A stretch of DNA of 64,000 nt, from contig JAEWDK010000020.1 of assembly GCA_023390175.1 (NCBI GenBank), positions 124,001-188,000 of the forward strand. Reading direction: 5' to 3'. The position numbers were made by a program, and so were the translations under genes. This stretch comes from Bacillota bacterium (GTDB lineage Bacteria > Bacillota > Clostridia > Oscillospirales > Acutalibacteraceae). Below, piece after piece: positions 8,042 through 16,407 of the stretch. The notes under the pieces were generated by a model. The model did not search any database, had not been told where the DNA came from, and saw only the letters and a program-made list of their open reading frames with translations. Every line of letters begins with the position of its first letter. Within the stretch, counting starts at the first letter, position 1.

Positions 8042-8305
8042 CTAATTCAGTGCGTTAATAAAAACCTGCTGCACTTTTCGTTTTGTGGGTACGCCCTCCA
8101 TGACTTTTTCACTGCCCACAAAAAAAGTCGGTACATACCAGTAATCATAGCCCTTTATCTTTTCCGGCTCCTTGCTTTCCTCGATGACTTCAATCTGTAC
8201 CTCTTTATATTCGGGGTGCTCCGCCTTCAGTTCATCCATCATCTGAAAGGCCTGCCTGCAATACGGGCAGGTGTCCAGCATCATCATTTTCACTGGTTTA
8301 GCCAT
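8042..8305 (-). CDS. Glutaredoxin-like thioredoxin-fold protein
   Basis: Small redox protein of 87 residues. It has a CPYC active site at residues 13-16 (MMLDTCPYCRQAF) and the cis-proline segment YVPTFFVG near 57-64. CPYC is the classical glutaredoxin motif, used in thiol-disulfide exchange or deglutathionylation. The C-terminal part is short. It is monocistronic, with its own ribosome site (GGAGG before ATG 8305). Confidence 0.88.
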   Translation of the reverse strand: MAKPVKMMMLDTCPYCRQAFQMMDELKAEHPEYKEVQIEVIEESKEPEKIKGYDYWYVPTFFVGSEKVMEGVPTKRKVQQVFINALN

Positions 8306-8372
8306 TTGGATTCCTCCCCCTGCATTTCAACACTTTTTAATTACAACATCATTTTTATTAATTACCTGCTTT

Positions 8373-9614
8373 TTACACCTTCGGCTTAGAAAACACCGCA
8401 AGGAATTGCTGTGAAAGCACATCGTATTCATTGTGTTCCAGAATATATTTTTTCCCGCGCTCCCCCATCGCCCTGAGTTGCTCTTTGGAAAGGGAAGCAA
8501 GCTTTTGCACCGCTTCGGCGATTGCCGCGCTATCCTCCGGCTCAATTGAAATGCCGCAGTCTGCGTCCGCAACCATATCATTCGGAGCATCAATGGCGAA
8601 AATGACGGGCTTTGCGGCCATCATATAGTCCATCAGCTTATTGGGGCTGACACCGAAGCGAAACAGCGGCTGGCGCTGCAGGCCGACATAAAGCGCGTCC
8701 ATCTGATTCAGCAGCTCCGGCACCTGGCCGCGTTTGACCGGCTCCAAAAGCTCAACCGTGCCGCTTAGATTCAAGTCAGCCACTTTTTGTTTCAAGCGCT
8801 CACGTTCCGGCCCCGGGCCGACCAGCAGAAGCTTGATTTTTTGGCTGCGGAGCTTTTCACCAGCCTCGACAAAGCTGTCGAGCGCATTGGCAATTCCGTG
8901 CGCCCCGGTGTAGCCGACAAGGAAATAACCCTCGTCACGGTACTGCTTTAACTTATCAGAATACACCGGAGGGTTGGCCATCGGCTGTTCCCAGTCCGCT
9001 TTTACGATTCCGTTTGGAACACAGACAAACCTTTCCGGTTTTAAGCCATGCTCAACCATGTGCCCCTGTGCGTTCGGCAAAAGGGAAACCACGTAATCGC
9101 TGTGTTTGTAGCAGTAATTTTCCGCCGCTTGCATCATCATGATATACGGGTGATGCGGGCTCATACCGCCGAGCTCAATCGGGCTGAGCGGCCAAAGGTC
9201 GTGCACCTCGTAAATCAGCATTGCACCGTACTTTTGCGCCAGCTTGCGCGCCGGGTAAATGTCGAGCGGATAGGTGGAGGAGGCAATCACAACATCGGGC
9301 TTGCCCTGCGATGCGATTTCATCCCCGTATCGATAAAGGCCGTGCAGAAAAGACAGCATATTTTTGATTCTGCCGACGCCGTTGCCATGATACTCCGGCC
9401 CGTCAATCCAAAAATAACGCACGCCGTCCAGCATTTGCTCCATCGTCTTTTTACCCTGCATGTCGGGATTTTTGGTACGCAGGTGGGAGTAGGAGCTGGC
9501 GGCAATTGTCACGTTGTTCCCGGCCTGTGCCCAGCGTTTCGCCATGAAATACGGGCGAAACTCCATGCCGTGCCGGTCGGATCCGGCATAGTGGTTAATA
9601 TAGATGATATTCAT
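8373..9614 (-). CDS. Family 4 glycosyltransferase (WbuB-like)
   Basis: GT-B fold glycosyltransferase of 413 residues that probably adds a sugar from a nucleotide donor to a lipid-linked surface glycan. The N-terminal domain starts NIIYINHYAGSDRHGMEFRP; the C-terminal donor domain has GYTGAHGIAN near 232, GPGPERERLKQ near 267 and FGVSPNKLMDYMMAAKPV near 322-340 with the conserved acidic segment. It is the last gene of a run with the WbpI-like epimerase and WbpB-like oxidoreductase (12-bp spacings), so the activated mannuronic-type sugar is the likely donor. It is the only glycosyltransferase in the window; no flippase or polymerase is visible. Confidence 0.88.
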   Translation of the reverse strand: MNIIYINHYAGSDRHGMEFRPYFMAKRWAQAGNNVTIAASSYSHLRTKNPDMQGKKTMEQMLDGVRYFWIDGPEYHGNGVGRIKNMLSFLHGLYRYGDEIASQGKPDVVIASSTYPLDIYPARKLAQKYGAMLIYEVHDLWPLSPIELGGMSPHHPYIMMMQAAENYCYKHSDYVVSLLPNAQGHMVEHGLKPERFVCVPNGIVKADWEQPMANPPVYSDKLKQYRDEGYFLVGYTGAHGIANALDSFVEAGEKLRSQKIKLLLVGPGPERERLKQKVADLNLSGTVELLEPVKRGQVPELLNQMDALYVGLQRQPLFRFGVSPNKLMDYMMAAKPVIFAIDAPNDMVADADCGISIEPEDSAAIAEAVQKLASLSKEQLRAMGERGKKYILEHNEYDVLSQQFLAVFSKPKV

Positions 9615-9626
9615 AATTATCCCTTA

Positions 9627-10703
9627 TCAGACCGCCGACAAAGTCGCGGCAATTTTTTCAGAGGCTTTTCCGTCACCAAACGGCATTTGCTCATGCGCGG
9701 CCTGATTGACGCTCGTATGCACGGCTTTTTCATAGATATCTTCCGTTGTGAGCTGTGCGAGCACATTCCAGTTCCCGGCAAGAGTTTCGACCCATTCTGT
9801 TTCCTGCCGCAGGGTGATGCACGGCACACTCATGAACCATGCTTCCTTCTGCAGTCCACCGGAGTCGGTCAGAACCTGGCATGCGCCGGAAGTCAGCAAA
9901 AGCATTTCAAGGTAGCCCACAGGGTCAATTAATTTGATATTCCGGAAGCCGCATTTTGCAATTGCTTCTTCCGCGAGCGGCCTTGTTCTGGGGTGAATTG
10001 GCAGCACAACGAGCTGGGGAAGCTGTTCGAACGCGGTGAAAATGCGGATAATCGCATCCAGCCCGCCATCGGTTGTTTCCGCGCGGTGCAGGGTGACAAG
10101 GCGATAATTCTTCGGTGTGATACCAAGCTGGCCGTAAATTGCGGTTTTTTGCGGGTTCTGCTTTGCAAGCTGCAAAAAATGGAGCACAGAATCGAGCATG
10201 ACGTCGCCGCAGATGCTGACACCCGCGGTAATGCCCTCTTTTTTCAGGTTGTCCGCCGCAGTTTGGGTCGGACAGAACAGCCATTTGGAAATATGATCGG
10301 TTAATACGCGGTTTTGTTCCTCCGGCATGCGCATATTGTAGGAGCGCAGCCCGGCCTCGACATGAGCGACGGGAATATGCAGCTTGGAAGCGGCCAGCGC
10401 ACCCGCGAGCGTTGAGTTGGTATCGCCGTAAACCAGCATAATGTCCGGCTTTTCCTCCAAAACAACGTCTTCGATTTTCATCAGCATTTCGCCGGTCTGG
10501 TGGCCGTGCGAGCCCGAACCCACACCTAAATTATAGGCGGGCTTCGGAATGGACAGCTCCTCGAAAAACACATCGGACATATTGTGGTCATAGTGCTGAC
10601 CGGTGTGAACAATGACCTCGGTGCAAATCGGCTTTAACGCCGCCGAAACGACCGAAGCTTTCACAAACTGCGGCCTTGCGCCGACTACGGTTACTATTTT
10701 CAT
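9627..10703 (-). CDS. UDP-GlcNAc-type 2-epimerase, probably WbpI-like
   Basis: Non-hydrolysing UDP-N-acetylglucosamine 2-epimerase family, 358 residues. Family motifs are clear: GARPQFVKAS at the N terminus, HTGQHYDHNMSDVFF near 38-52, VYGDTNST near 93, HVEAGLRS near 116 and MPEEQNRVLTDH near 127. In this context it is more likely the WbpI step (epimerising the 2,3-diacetamido glucuronic sugar to the manno form) than a housekeeping MnaA/WecB, because the other four enzymes of that route lie next to it. Sequence alone does not separate the two functions. Confidence 0.85.
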   Translation of the reverse strand: MKIVTVVGARPQFVKASVVSAALKPICTEVIVHTGQHYDHNMSDVFFEELSIPKPAYNLGVGSGSHGHQTGEMLMKIEDVVLEEKPDIMLVYGDTNSTLAGALAASKLHIPVAHVEAGLRSYNMRMPEEQNRVLTDHISKWLFCPTQTAADNLKKEGITAGVSICGDVMLDSVLHFLQLAKQNPQKTAIYGQLGITPKNYRLVTLHRAETTDGGLDAIIRIFTAFEQLPQLVVLPIHPRTRPLAEEAIAKCGFRNIKLIDPVGYLEMLLLTSGACQVLTDSGGLQKEAWFMSVPCITLRQETEWVETLAGNWNVLAQLTTEDIYEKAVHTSVNQAAHEQMPFGDGKASEKIAATLSAV

Positions 10704-10715
10704 ACGATCAATCCC

Positions 10716-11816
10716 TTATTTTACTTTTACATCCTCGCTTGACATATCCAATGTAGAGAAGCTAAGGTCGTCGAACTTTACCGCTTCACCGGTCTTTTGT
10801 GACTGATACGCCGCAAGAATGATCTTCATGGCCTTAATCGCTTCCGTACCGCTGACCAGCGGGTCGGTGTGCGTGTTGACCGCATTGATGTAATTTGCGT
10901 AAAGCGTGGTGTGGCCGCTGCCGTAAACATCCTTCGGGTCGGTTCCGACAAGCGCTGCCACTGCGGCGTCCTGCTCCGCAGGCTTTTCAAAATTCCAGGT
11001 TTCCACACGGTTCACGGCAAGTCCGCCGATCACCGCTGTGCCGGTGCCGCCGAAGATGGAAAGGGTTTCCTCCAGGTTTTTCGGGTACACGCATGCGGTT
11101 CCTTCAATGATGCCGATTGCGCCGTTTTTAAAGCGGACTAAGACCGCACCGAAATCTTCGGCCTGAATGTCGCGCAGGTAATTTCCGGTCATGGCCATGA
11201 CCGTGTCCGGCTCGCCGCCAAGGCTCCACTGAAGGAGATCGATATTATGAATACACTGATTCATCAGCGTGCCGCCGTCCTGTGCCCAGGTGCCGCGCCA
11301 CGGGGCCTGCTCGTAATACGGCATGCCGCGGTTCCAAAGGATACGCGCGGTGCCGCTGACCAGCTTGCCGAAGCGGCCGTTGTCCAATGCTTTGCGCAGT
11401 TCCTGAATCGGCGCGTTAAAGCGGTTCTGATGACAGACGCCCAGCGTAACGCCGTGTTCCTTTGCTTCGCGGATCATCTGCTCCGCGTCGGCGGTGTTCA
11501 GCGCCATCGGTTTTTCAATCAGCACATTCTTGCCGCGGCGGATGCAGTAAAGCGCGATTTCCGCGTGGTAGCCGCTTTCGGTTGCTATGGAGCAGCAGTC
11601 GATTTCCTGCTCTTCAAGCGCTTTTTTATAATCGGAATAAACCAGCGGCTTTACTCCTGTTGCTTCAAGGTAATCATTTGCTTTCTTTTCCGCATTCTGT
11701 AAAACGGGGTCGCAAACAACGGCCAGTTCCATTATTTCGGAATTTGTAATCGCGGCAGCAATATGATTTTTTGATATTCTTCCGCAGCCAATCAGTGCAA
11801 AACGAAGCTTTTTCAT
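10716..11816 (-). CDS. Gfo/Idh/MocA oxidoreductase, WbpB-like
   Basis: NAD-dependent sugar oxidoreductase of 366 residues. It starts with a Rossmann motif (FALIGCGRISKNHIAAA), has the EKP active-site motif near residue 100 (GKNVLIEKPMALN) and GTLMNQCIHNIDLLQWSLG near 180-198. Within a WbpA/E/D/I set it fits WbpB, which oxidises the 3-position of UDP-GlcNAcA so that the aminotransferase can add the 3-amino group. Spacing to the epimerase is 12 bp. A hairpin terminator separates it from the WbpA-like gene upstream, so it may also have its own promoter. Confidence 0.85.
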   Translation of the reverse strand: MKKLRFALIGCGRISKNHIAAAITNSEIMELAVVCDPVLQNAEKKANDYLEATGVKPLVYSDYKKALEEQEIDCCSIATESGYHAEIALYCIRRGKNVLIEKPMALNTADAEQMIREAKEHGVTLGVCHQNRFNAPIQELRKALDNGRFGKLVSGTARILWNRGMPYYEQAPWRGTWAQDGGTLMNQCIHNIDLLQWSLGGEPDTVMAMTGNYLRDIQAEDFGAVLVRFKNGAIGIIEGTACVYPKNLEETLSIFGGTGTAVIGGLAVNRVETWNFEKPAEQDAAVAALVGTDPKDVYGSGHTTLYANYINAVNTHTDPLVSGTEAIKAMKIILAAYQSQKTGEAVKFDDLSFSTLDMSSEDVKVK

Positions 11817-11895
11817 GGTCAGTCTCCTTTAGTATCAGTATTTTCACGGTCGGTCAAAAAATTCATCGGAATTTTATTTGTATGCCAGCACAAAA

Positions 11896-11920
11896 TTCCC
11901 CCGTCACAGAACGGGGGAAA
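11896..11920 (-). terminator. Hairpin terminator or attenuator inside the sugar locus
   Basis: TTCCCCCGT and ACGGGGGAA form a GC-rich stem followed on the minus strand by TTTTG. It lies between the WbpA-like stop codon and the WbpB-like gene and may split the locus into two transcripts or give partial read-through. Confidence 0.6.
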
Positions 11921-11926
11921 AGAAAG

Positions 11927-13246
11927 TTATAAAAGTTCAACGTTGGAACGGTCGGCAACATCTTTCATGGCATTTCTGGTGTCGAACACGGCCTTGGAAA
12001 GCTTTTGAATCTTATTGTAGTCAAAGCAGGAATGCGCGGTGCAGATCATTACGATGTCCGCGTTTTTCAGCATTTCATCCGTAAGTTCCTTTGCGCCGGT
12101 GTGAACCTCACCCTTGTGCCTGTAATCCGGAATAAACGGATCGTAAAATGTGGTGTCCGCTCCCTGCTGAATCAGGTGGTCAATCACGTTGAGCGCCGGG
12201 CTTTCACGGTAATCGTCAATATCCGCTTTATAAGCGACACCAAGAACCAGCACCTTGGCGCCGTTCATGGCTGTTTTATTTTTGTTCAAAACCTTCATGG
12301 CGCGGTCAACCACATATTCCGGCATGCCGGTGTTGATTTCACCAGAGGTTTCGATTAAACGGGTATGATAGTCAAACTCACGGGCTTTCCAAGTGAGGTA
12401 GAACGGGTCAAGCGGAATGCAGTGCCCGCCAAGGCCCGGGCCCGGATAGAACGCCTGGAAGCCGTACGGCTTTGTTTTAGCCGCATCGATTACTTCCCAA
12501 ACATTGATGCCCATGCGGTTGCAGATGATTGCCATTTCATTGGCAAGACCGATATTAATATTGCGGTAGGTGTTTTCAAGAAGCTTTTCCATTTCGGCAA
12601 CAGCCGGGGAGGAAACTTCATAAACGCCGCCTTCAAGCACATTGCGGTACAGCGCCGCGGCAATTTCCGTGGAATCCTTGCCGATGCCGCCGACTACCTT
12701 GGGGGTGTTTTTGGTTTTGTACTGCTTGTTGCCCGGATCAACGCGCTCCGGTGAGAACGCAAGGTAGAAATCCTCGCCGCACTTCAGGCCGTCCGCTTCC
12801 AGAATCGGTTTTAAAAGTTCCTCCGTTGTGCCCGGATACGTTGTGGATTCCAGCACAATAACCATACCCTTGTGCGTGTACTTTGCGACGGATTCGGTGG
12901 AGCCCTTTACATAGCTGATGTCCGGCTGCTGATATTTGTCAAGCGGAGTAGGCACAGCAATGGCAACCGCGTCAACCCCTTTAATAAAGGAGAAATCGCT
13001 CGTTGCGGAAAGCTTGCCGCTTTCGACAACTTTTTTCAGTGTGTCGCCCACGATATCGCCGATGTAATTGTGGCCGGCGTTTACAGAATCAACCTTTTTG
13101 GACTGCACGTCGAACCCAATCGTTTTGTACCCCGCCTTGGCAAACTCCACTGCGAGCGGAAGCCCGACATAACCCAGGCCGACAATACCGACTACCGCGG
13201 ACTTGTCTTTAATTTTATTTAGCAGCTCTGTTTTTACGTTTGACAT
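11927..13246 (-). CDS. UDP-GlcNAc/UDP-sugar 6-dehydrogenase (WbpA-like)
   Basis: Oxidises C6 of a UDP-hexose twice to give a uronic acid with NAD. About 439 residues in three domains: Rossmann start VVGIVGLGYVGLPLAVEFA, the middle domain with STTYPGTTEELLKP, the catalytic-cysteine motif GPGLGGHCIPLDPFYLTWK near 260, and the C-terminal UDP-binding domain with GVAYKADIDDYRESPALNV. The nearby 3-amination genes point to UDP-GlcNAc as substrate. ATG 13246 is chosen over an upstream in-frame start because AGGAG lies 7 bases before it. It follows the aminotransferase gene closely. Confidence 0.92.
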   Translation of the reverse strand: MSNVKTELLNKIKDKSAVVGIVGLGYVGLPLAVEFAKAGYKTIGFDVQSKKVDSVNAGHNYIGDIVGDTLKKVVESGKLSATSDFSFIKGVDAVAIAVPTPLDKYQQPDISYVKGSTESVAKYTHKGMVIVLESTTYPGTTEELLKPILEADGLKCGEDFYLAFSPERVDPGNKQYKTKNTPKVVGGIGKDSTEIAAALYRNVLEGGVYEVSSPAVAEMEKLLENTYRNINIGLANEMAIICNRMGINVWEVIDAAKTKPYGFQAFYPGPGLGGHCIPLDPFYLTWKAREFDYHTRLIETSGEINTGMPEYVVDRAMKVLNKNKTAMNGAKVLVLGVAYKADIDDYRESPALNVIDHLIQQGADTTFYDPFIPDYRHKGEVHTGAKELTDEMLKNADIVMICTAHSCFDYNKIQKLSKAVFDTRNAMKDVADRSNVELL

Positions 13247-13267
13247 TGAAATTCTCCTCATTCTCAT

Positions 13268-14395
13268 TTAGATATTTTGAATCGTATCACAAATATAATC
13301 AATGACGTCTTCCGTAATATAGCCGTGCATCGGCAGGCTGAAAACAGTCTTGCTCAGCGCTTCACTGACGGGCAGGTCGCCCTCCTTGTAGCCAAGGGAG
13401 GCATAAACCGTTTGCAGATGAAGCGGTTTCGGGTAATAAATCATGGTCGGAACACCCGCGGCCTTTAAGCCTTCCATGATTTTGGTACGCTGTGCTTCGC
13501 TTTCCGCCTTCAGCGTGTAATACCCAAAGCCGGAAAAGAAGCCGTCTTTTAACACCGGAACCTGAAGTTTATCTTTTATACGCTCCGCATAACGTGCGGC
13601 CGCCTTGTTGCGGTGCTCTGTTTCTTTGTCAAACTCGTGCAGCTTTGGCAGCAGAATAGCCGCCTGAAGCGTGTCGAGCCTGGCGTTCAGCCCAAGGCGC
13701 ACATTTTCATATTTAAATGATCCCTTGCCGTGCACGCGAATGGAGGTAAGCAGCTTGTACATTTCCTCGTCGTCCGTAAAAACCGCGCCGCCGTCACCGT
13801 AACAGCCAAGCGCCTTGGCGGGGAAAAAGCTGGTTGCGGAAACATCGCCGAAGCTGCAGGCTTTTTTGCCGTTGATTGCGCCGCCGAAGCCCTGCGCGGC
13901 ATCTTCAATCAGCATCAGGCCATACTTTTTGCAGATCGGTTCAATTGCGGTGAAGTCGGCGGGCAAACCATACAAATCCACCGCAATAACAGCCTTTGGT
14001 TTTAGTTTGCCCTCGTGAATCGTCTTTTCAATCTGTTTTTCAAGAAATTTTGGATCAATGTTGAATGTATCTTTGTCGACATCGCAAAATACCGGTGTGG
14101 CGCCGACAAGGCTTACGACTTCTGCTGAAGCAAAAAATGTAAAGGGCGGAACAAATACCGCGTCGCCCTCGCCGATTCCTTTGGCCATCAGGGGCATCAG
14201 CAGCGCGTCAGTGCCGTTGCTGACGCTGACACAGTACTTGCGGCCCGTATAGCTGCAAAGTTCCTTTTCCAATTCTTCGACCTGCGGGCCGGAGATGAAG
14301 TGGCAGCCGGCGATTACGTCGGCAATGCCCTTGTCAATTTCGCTTTTTAAATGCCGATACTGTGCACCGAGATCGTTAAACTCTATTTTCTGCAT
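13268..14395 (-). CDS. DegT/DnrJ/EryC1/StrS aminotransferase, WbpE-like
   Basis: PLP-dependent sugar aminotransferase of 375 residues. Visible family features are VSNGTDALLMPLMA near 58, PPFTFFASAEVVSLVGATPVF near 83, DLYGLPAD and EDAAQGFG near 157, and the PLP lysine in TSFFPAKALGCYGDGG near 186. In this set it fits WbpE, which transfers an amino group from glutamate to C3 of the keto-sugar made by WbpB. It directly abuts the acetyltransferase gene (no gap), so translation is probably coupled. Confidence 0.9.
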   Translation of the reverse strand: MQKIEFNDLGAQYRHLKSEIDKGIADVIAGCHFISGPQVEELEKELCSYTGRKYCVSVSNGTDALLMPLMAKGIGEGDAVFVPPFTFFASAEVVSLVGATPVFCDVDKDTFNIDPKFLEKQIEKTIHEGKLKPKAVIAVDLYGLPADFTAIEPICKKYGLMLIEDAAQGFGGAINGKKACSFGDVSATSFFPAKALGCYGDGGAVFTDDEEMYKLLTSIRVHGKGSFKYENVRLGLNARLDTLQAAILLPKLHEFDKETEHRNKAAARYAERIKDKLQVPVLKDGFFSGFGYYTLKAESEAQRTKIMEGLKAAGVPTMIYYPKPLHLQTVYASLGYKEGDLPVSEALSKTVFSLPMHGYITEDVIDYICDTIQNI

Positions 14396-14998
14396 CTATT
14401 TTGTTTCCTCCTCAAGGCCTTTTTCGCCTTGCACGTATCTTCTGCCGCATTTCGGGCAGACCAAATTATCACCGAGCTTTTCACCGCACTCACAGGCCCA
14501 ACCGCGCTGGCGGGCGGGGTTGCCCATCATGATTGCGTGGTCCGGCACATCTTTGGTAACGACGCTGCCTGCAGCGATAAACGCATCTTTTCCGATGCGG
14601 TGCCCGCAGACGATGGTTGCGTTCGCCCCAATGCTCGCACCCTCGCCGATTGGCGTATGGGTATAGAAAGCCGCGCCGCGCTGCGGATATTTGCACCGCG
14701 GGCGCTGCACGTTGGTAAACACCATGGAGGGGCCGCAGAAAACATAGTTGCCCAGTTCGACGCCCTCATAGATGGATACGTTATTTTGTATTTTGCAGAA
14801 ATCACCGATTTTTACGCCGGGAGCAACAAACACGTTCTGGCCGACTGTGCAGTTGCTGCCGACTGTGCAGCCGCTGCTGATATGGCTGAAATGCCACACC
14901 TTTGTGCCGCCGCCGATTTGGGCTCCTTCATCCACGCATGCGCTCGGATGTGCAAAAAAATCCTTCGTGTCGTTCACATTAACACCATTCTTTATCAT
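14396..14998 (-). CDS. Left-handed beta-helix N-acetyltransferase, WbpD-like
   Basis: Hexapeptide-repeat acyltransferase of about 200 residues. Repeats of the LbH type run from HPSACVDEGAQIGGGTKVW through GAFIAAGSVVTKDV, with a conserved loop VFTNVQRPRCKYPQRG where catalytic residues lie in WbpD. The C terminus carries a four-cysteine zinc-ribbon-like tail (CECGEKLGDNLVCPKCG), common in this family. It should acetylate the 3-amino group added by the WbpE-like enzyme. The start is uncertain: ATG 14998 or the GTG at about 14977 (VNDTKDFFAHPS); an upstream extension to 15055 looks non-coding. Confidence 0.88.
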   Translation of the reverse strand: MIKNGVNVNDTKDFFAHPSACVDEGAQIGGGTKVWHFSHISSGCTVGSNCTVGQNVFVAPGVKIGDFCKIQNNVSIYEGVELGNYVFCGPSMVFTNVQRPRCKYPQRGAAFYTHTPIGEGASIGANATIVCGHRIGKDAFIAAGSVVTKDVPDHAIMMGNPARQRGWACECGEKLGDNLVCPKCGRRYVQGEKGLEEETK

Positions 14999-15072
14999 AA
15001 AAATAAATGTCTTTAACTTGTATATTATATATCTTGAACCGGCTTTAGTCAACATTTAGGGCGGTAATCTGG

Positions 15073-15101
15073 TTGACATTAGGTATCAATCGTATTATCA
15101 T
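15073..15101 (+). promoter_or_regulatory. Promoter of the second sugar aminotransferase
   Basis: TTGACA (15073-15078), a 17-base spacer and TATCAT (15096-15101) lie about 65 bases before the ATG at 15169, in the divergent gap with the WbpD-like gene. Confidence 0.65.
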
Positions 15102-15168
15102 TTACTTAGTTTTCTTGTTTAAACTGATAAATAAGTGCATATTTATGTGAAAAGAAGAGGATCTGACA

Positions 15169-16347
15169 ATGAGTAATTTTGTCAAAAGAGAAAGCTTTAT
15201 TCCGTACAATCTGCCGGATATTACCGACGCTGAAATCAACGAGGTTGTTGACACACTGAGATCCGGATGGGTGGCAAAAGGGCCGCGCACCAATGAATTC
15301 GAAAATCAATTTGCCGCATACCTTGGCGCAAAGCACGCAATCGCCATGAACTCCTGCACCGCGGCGCTGCATGTGGCGCTGCTGACCAAGGGCATTGGCC
15401 CGGGCGACGAAGTCATAACCACCCCGATGACCTTTGCTTCCACGGCAAGCACCATCATTCACACCGGTGCGACTCCGGTTTTTGCGGACATCGACTACAA
15501 AACCACCTGCATTGACCCGAATGAAATAGAAAAGAAAATCACAAAGAAAACGAAAGCCATTGTGCCGGTGCATTACAGCGGCCAGGTTTGCGACCTTGAC
15601 CGTATTTATGACATTGCCGAGCAGCACGGCCTGTTCGTTTCCGAAGACGCGGCGCACGCCTTATGGAGCCGCTACAAAGGCAGACTGATTGGAAACAAAC
15701 TGCAGGGCACTGCTTCCTACAGTTTTTATGCCACCAAAAACCTTTGTACGGGCGACGGCGGCATGCTGGTGACCGACGACGATGAGATTGACAGAAAAGC
15801 AAGAATTTTCGCCGGCCAGGGCATGAGCAAAAACGCATGGAACCGCTACGCCAAGGGCGGCACCTGGAAATACGACATCTGCGAGCCGGGCTTCAAATAC
15901 AATATGTTTGATATTCAGGCCGCTTTGGGATTGAAGCAGCTTGCCCGTTTGGAAGAGATGCAGACCGCACGCCTTAAAATTGCGGCAAAGTATCAGGAGG
16001 AATTCGGCAAGATCGACGCAATCGACCCACCGTTTGTTCCGGATTATACAACGCACTGCTGGCACCTGTATGTGGTTCGCGTGCTGCCGGAGCTGCTGAC
16101 CATTGACCGCGACCAATTCATTGAAGAATTAAACGCGCGCAACGTAGGCACGAGCGTTCACTTTATCCCGGTAACCTATATGAGTGCGTACACAAGCCGC
16201 TTCGGCTTTAAGGAAGGCGATTTCCCGAACGCGGAAAAGCATTATGATCGCCTGATTTCCCTGCCGCTCTACCCCACCATGACGGACGAGCAGGTACAGT
16301 ATGTAATTGACGCTGTAAAAGATATTGTGGAAAAATATCACAAATAA
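15169..16347 (+). CDS. DegT/DnrJ family sugar aminotransferase (PseC/ArnB-like)
   Basis: PLP-dependent aminotransferase of 392 residues, distinct from the WbpE-like paralogue on the other strand. It starts IPYNLPDITDAEINEVVDTL, has NSCTAALHVALLTKG near 62, TTPMTFASTASTIIHTGATP near 83, SEDAAHAL near 160 and the PLP lysine in SFYATKNLCTGDGG near 186. The N-terminal pattern is that of enzymes that aminate 4-keto-sugars (ArnB, PseC, WecE). No 4,6-dehydratase is seen nearby to supply such a substrate, so the exact sugar is open. It has its own promoter and ends at a strong terminator. Confidence 0.88.
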   Translation: MSNFVKRESFIPYNLPDITDAEINEVVDTLRSGWVAKGPRTNEFENQFAAYLGAKHAIAMNSCTAALHVALLTKGIGPGDEVITTPMTFASTASTIIHTGATPVFADIDYKTTCIDPNEIEKKITKKTKAIVPVHYSGQVCDLDRIYDIAEQHGLFVSEDAAHALWSRYKGRLIGNKLQGTASYSFYATKNLCTGDGGMLVTDDDEIDRKARIFAGQGMSKNAWNRYAKGGTWKYDICEPGFKYNMFDIQAALGLKQLARLEEMQTARLKIAAKYQEEFGKIDAIDPPFVPDYTTHCWHLYVVRVLPELLTIDRDQFIEELNARNVGTSVHFIPVTYMSAYTSRFGFKEGDFPNAEKHYDRLISLPLYPTMTDEQVQYVIDAVKDIVEKYHK

Positions 16348-16360
16348 TATATTTGTAAGA

Positions 16361-16392
16361 AACGGTGCCGCATGAAATTCATGCGGCACCGT
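16361..16392. terminator. Bidirectional terminator
   Basis: AACGGTGCCGCATGAA and TTCATGCGGCACCGTT are perfectly complementary with essentially no extra loop, followed by TTTTGTTA. The hairpin serves the aminotransferase and the convergent coaX. Confidence 0.88.
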
Positions 16393-16407
16393 TTTGTTAT
16401 AGAAGGT

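Noticed and set aside
9048..9932. A 294-residue plus-strand frame opposite the glycosyltransferase and epimerase genes
   Set aside because: It is antisense to two clearly recognised genes and its His/Cys-rich composition is that of a shadow frame.
14351..15016. A 221-residue plus-strand frame opposite the WbpD-like gene
   Set aside because: Shadow of the hexapeptide-repeat gene; Ala/Cys-rich composition and no family features.
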